Assembly: GCA_002350845.1 (NCBI GenBank)
Contig: DEFL01000079.1
Span: 2,339-17,550 of the forward strand
Direction: 5' to 3'
Length of the DNA stretch: 15,212 nt
Source of the DNA: Christensenella sp. UBA2853
Lineage (GTDB): Bacteria > Bacillota > Clostridia > Christensenellales > Aristaeellaceae
A program made the translations under genes and the position numbers. How positions within the stretch are numbered: the stretch's first letter is position 1; each line of letters opens with the position of its first letter. Positions 13,812-15,212 of the stretch are shown one piece after another. Below the pieces are notes generated by a model that saw only the letters and a list, made by a program, of their open reading frames with translations, searched no databases and was not told where the DNA came from.

Positions 13812-14780
13812 ATGGAGATCAATCAGAGAAAAACAGCAGTGCCTGAAACGAGATTTCCGGATGGATTCCGGATTCTCCGAGGAAAACAGGAATTTCTTAC
13901 CTACAGGGAGCATTCATCCATCCGTATCTGGCCTTCCCAGGTCAGCTCACATTATGATACCCATATGCATTCCGCTGTGGAAATCATGATGGTGAGAAAA
14001 GGAAAAGCGGTGTATCAGTTCCCGGATGGACGGTACGAAGTGACAGAAGGCCAGATTCTGATGATCCCATCCGGTGTTACGCACAGCCTGACGGAAACGG
14101 ATGATATTGACCGTCACCTCTTCCTCTTTGAGCCAGGTCCGATTCTGTCAATGTGGGACAGCGGAAATATCCGGAAGATGATGAGCAAAACGATCTATCT
14201 GCGCGCATCTTCCGAACTGCGGTCCGAGATCACAGAGGTTCTGAACCGGGTTATCGAAAGTTATGTCCAGAAGAAAATGCTGTGGAATTCGCTCTGCTAC
14301 AGTCATCTGCTGGAGATGTATTCGATCCTTGCCAATGGCGATCCGACACTGATCCAGGAAGAAGAGCAGGAAGCACAGAGGTATATTGATTCGCCTCTGC
14401 TCAACAGTGCCATGATTTTCATGGATGAGCATTTTCCGGAAGATATTTCCCTGGAGGATGTGGCGACATTCGCAGGTTTCTCCAAGAGCTATTTTTCGAG
14501 AACCTTCAAGGCATTCACAGGGGTTTCCTTTACGGAATACCTGACGCAGAAACGGCTGGATGCGGCGATCAATGAACTGATCTACACAACCCGGCCGATT
14601 GGCGAAGTCGCAAGGAAAACCGGGTTTGGCGGAATCACTACGTTCAACCGTATTTTCCACCAGCGCTGCAACTGTACACCAACGCAGTTCCGCAATATGT
14701 ACGGAAGCCAGGAAGTCAAAAAACATCAGCTTCCGTATGATGATGCACAGACCGACAACCATATGGCCAGAGAAGCCTGA
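13812..14780 (+). CDS. AraC family transcriptional regulator with N-terminal cupin
   Basis: The 322-residue protein joins a cupin sensor domain to a C-terminal AraC/XylS DNA-binding domain. The cupin part carries both consensus motifs: H51-x-H53-x3-E57-x6-G64, then G80-x5-P86-x-G88-x2-H91. A metal or sugar ligand site is thus plausible. The two helix-turn-helices lie near 212-233 (ISLEDVATFAGFSKSYFSR) and 261-290 (RPIGEVARKTGFGGITTFNR). It probably activates the transporter operon on binding the imported sugar; this rests on position and on the weak -35 upstream. The ATG at 13812 has only GGGG (13801-13804) as ribosome binding site, consistent with low expression. The open frame continues upstream into permease 2 but is not coding there. 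Confidence 0.9.
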   Translation: MEINQRKTAVPETRFPDGFRILRGKQEFLTYREHSSIRIWPSQVSSHYDTHMHSAVEIMMVRKGKAVYQFPDGRYEVTEGQILMIPSGVTHSLTETDDIDRHLFLFEPGPILSMWDSGNIRKMMSKTIYLRASSELRSEITEVLNRVIESYVQKKMLWNSLCYSHLLEMYSILANGDPTLIQEEEQEAQRYIDSPLLNSAMIFMDEHFPEDISLEDVATFAGFSKSYFSRTFKAFTGVSFTEYLTQKRLDAAINELIYTTRPIGEVARKTGFGGITTFNRIFHQRCNCTPTQFRNMYGSQEVKKHQLPYDDAQTDNHMAREA

Positions 14781-14800
14781 TGCGGTGCGAGGCCTCAAAC

Positions 14801-14849
14801 AAGAGGGGATTTGCCGATGATTGACAGGCAAATCCCCTTTTGTTATATT
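14801..14849 (+). terminator. Intrinsic terminator of the transporter operon
   Basis: GGGGATTTGCC (14805-14815) pairs perfectly with GGCAAATCCCC (14827-14837) around an 11-nt loop. AAGA before the stem can pair with the following T4. The tail TTTTGTTATATT completes a good terminator 20 nt after the regulator stop codon. The loop and tail also contain the promoter of the next gene. Confidence 0.85.
14821..14849 (+). promoter_or_regulatory. Sigma-A promoter of larC, embedded in the preceding terminator
   Basis: A consensus TTGACA (14821-14826), a 17-nt spacer and TATATT (14844-14849) make the best promoter match in the window. The -35 lies in the terminator loop and the -10 in its U-tract. Transcription would start near 14856 and give a leader of about 80 nt, in which a small GACAC/GTGTC hairpin (14874-14888) is visible. 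Confidence 0.7.
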
Positions 14850-14934
14850 GCAGTCCGGCACAAGCCCTGAAAAGACACAGAAAGTGTCCTGCTGTTCATA
14901 AGAGCAAGCATACAGAAAACCGGAGGCAATCCAC

Positions 14935-15212
14935 ATGAAGACATTGTACATTGAATGCGGAATGGGTGCTGCTGGCGATATGCTCACGGCTGCACTCCTG
15001 GAACTTCTTTCCGATGAACAGAAACAGGCCTTTCTTGAAAAAATGAACACCCTGATCCCGGGTGTTACGGTGGAAAAGGAACCGGCTGTAAAGTGCGGAA
15101 TCACGGGAACGCATATGGTGGTCAAAGTGCAGGGGGAAGAGGAAGAATCCGAGGATGTTCATGATCATGAGCATCACCATCATGACCATGATGAGGATCA
15201 TGAACACCATCA
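14935..15212 (+). CDS. larC: LarC, nickel-pincer cofactor biosynthesis protein (partial, runs off window)
   Basis: The frame is open from the ATG at 14935 to the window edge, giving the first 92 residues. The N-terminus MKTLYIECGMGAAGDMLTAA is the hallmark of the LarC/DUF111 family, and a His/Asp/Glu-rich stretch (from about residue 75, ten His in eighteen residues) fits the metal-binding segment of these proteins. LarC is the CTP-dependent nickel insertase that makes the nickel-pincer nucleotide of lactate racemase and its homologues, after LarB and LarE. In some species larC is split and joined by ribosomal frameshifting, which cannot be checked here. GGAGG (14922-14926) lies 8 nt before the ATG. 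The gene has its own promoter, so it begins a new unit. Confidence 0.9.
   Translation, partial: MKTLYIECGMGAAGDMLTAALLELLSDEQKQAFLEKMNTLIPGVTVEKEPAVKCGITGTHMVVKVQGEEEESEDVHDHEHHHHDHDEDHEHH

Overview
The window looks like a chromosomal segment of a Gram-positive, probably gut-associated member of the Bacillota (Clostridia or Erysipelotrichia type). This is inferred from GGAGG-type ribosome binding sites, a CUT1 sugar transporter of the LplABC/YtcQ-YteP-YtcP type with no ATPase gene of its own, a YbxB-type methyltransferase, and IS66 and large serine recombinase remnants of kinds common in those classes. The sequence does not settle the genus. Apart from the IS66 remnant, every gene is on the + strand.

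Region 1 (1-940) is decayed mobile DNA. The C-terminal third of an IS66 transposase (minus strand) abuts the C-terminal end of a large serine recombinase (plus strand) at about position 600, so both genes lack their 5' parts at the same junction. The recombinase remnant also carries a frameshift. Region 2 (1012-8160) is a probable seven-gene operon behind a TTGCAA-17-TATAAT promoter: a membrane-anchored metallophosphoesterase-like protein with altered metal ligands, a MATE transporter, an unrecognised membrane protein, RsuA-type pseudouridine synthase, YbxB/RsmC-type methyltransferase, a MalY/PatB-type C-S lyase and an acyltransferase-3 protein. The first five genes lie 3 nt apart or overlap. 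A 16-bp perfect hairpin ends the unit.

Region 3 (8186-9888) holds one GH13 alpha-glucosidase, placed 25 nt after that hairpin and followed by its own terminator. Region 4 (about 10027-14845) is a sugar uptake operon: solute-binding protein, two permeases and an AraC-family regulator with an intact cupin metal motif. A strong hairpin separates the binding protein from the permeases, and the energising ATPase must be encoded elsewhere. The GH13 enzyme next door may process the imported sugar, but the terminators make it a separate transcription unit. Region 5 (14821-15212) is the start of larC, for the nickel-pincer cofactor of lactate racemase. Its promoter is built into the terminator of the preceding operon, and the gene runs off the window end.

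No complete new defence or mobile system is visible. The most unusual items are the double-truncated mobile-element junction, the metallophosphoesterase with substituted ligands, the apparent leader hairpin of the GH13 gene, the binding protein without a lipobox, and the merged terminator-promoter before larC.
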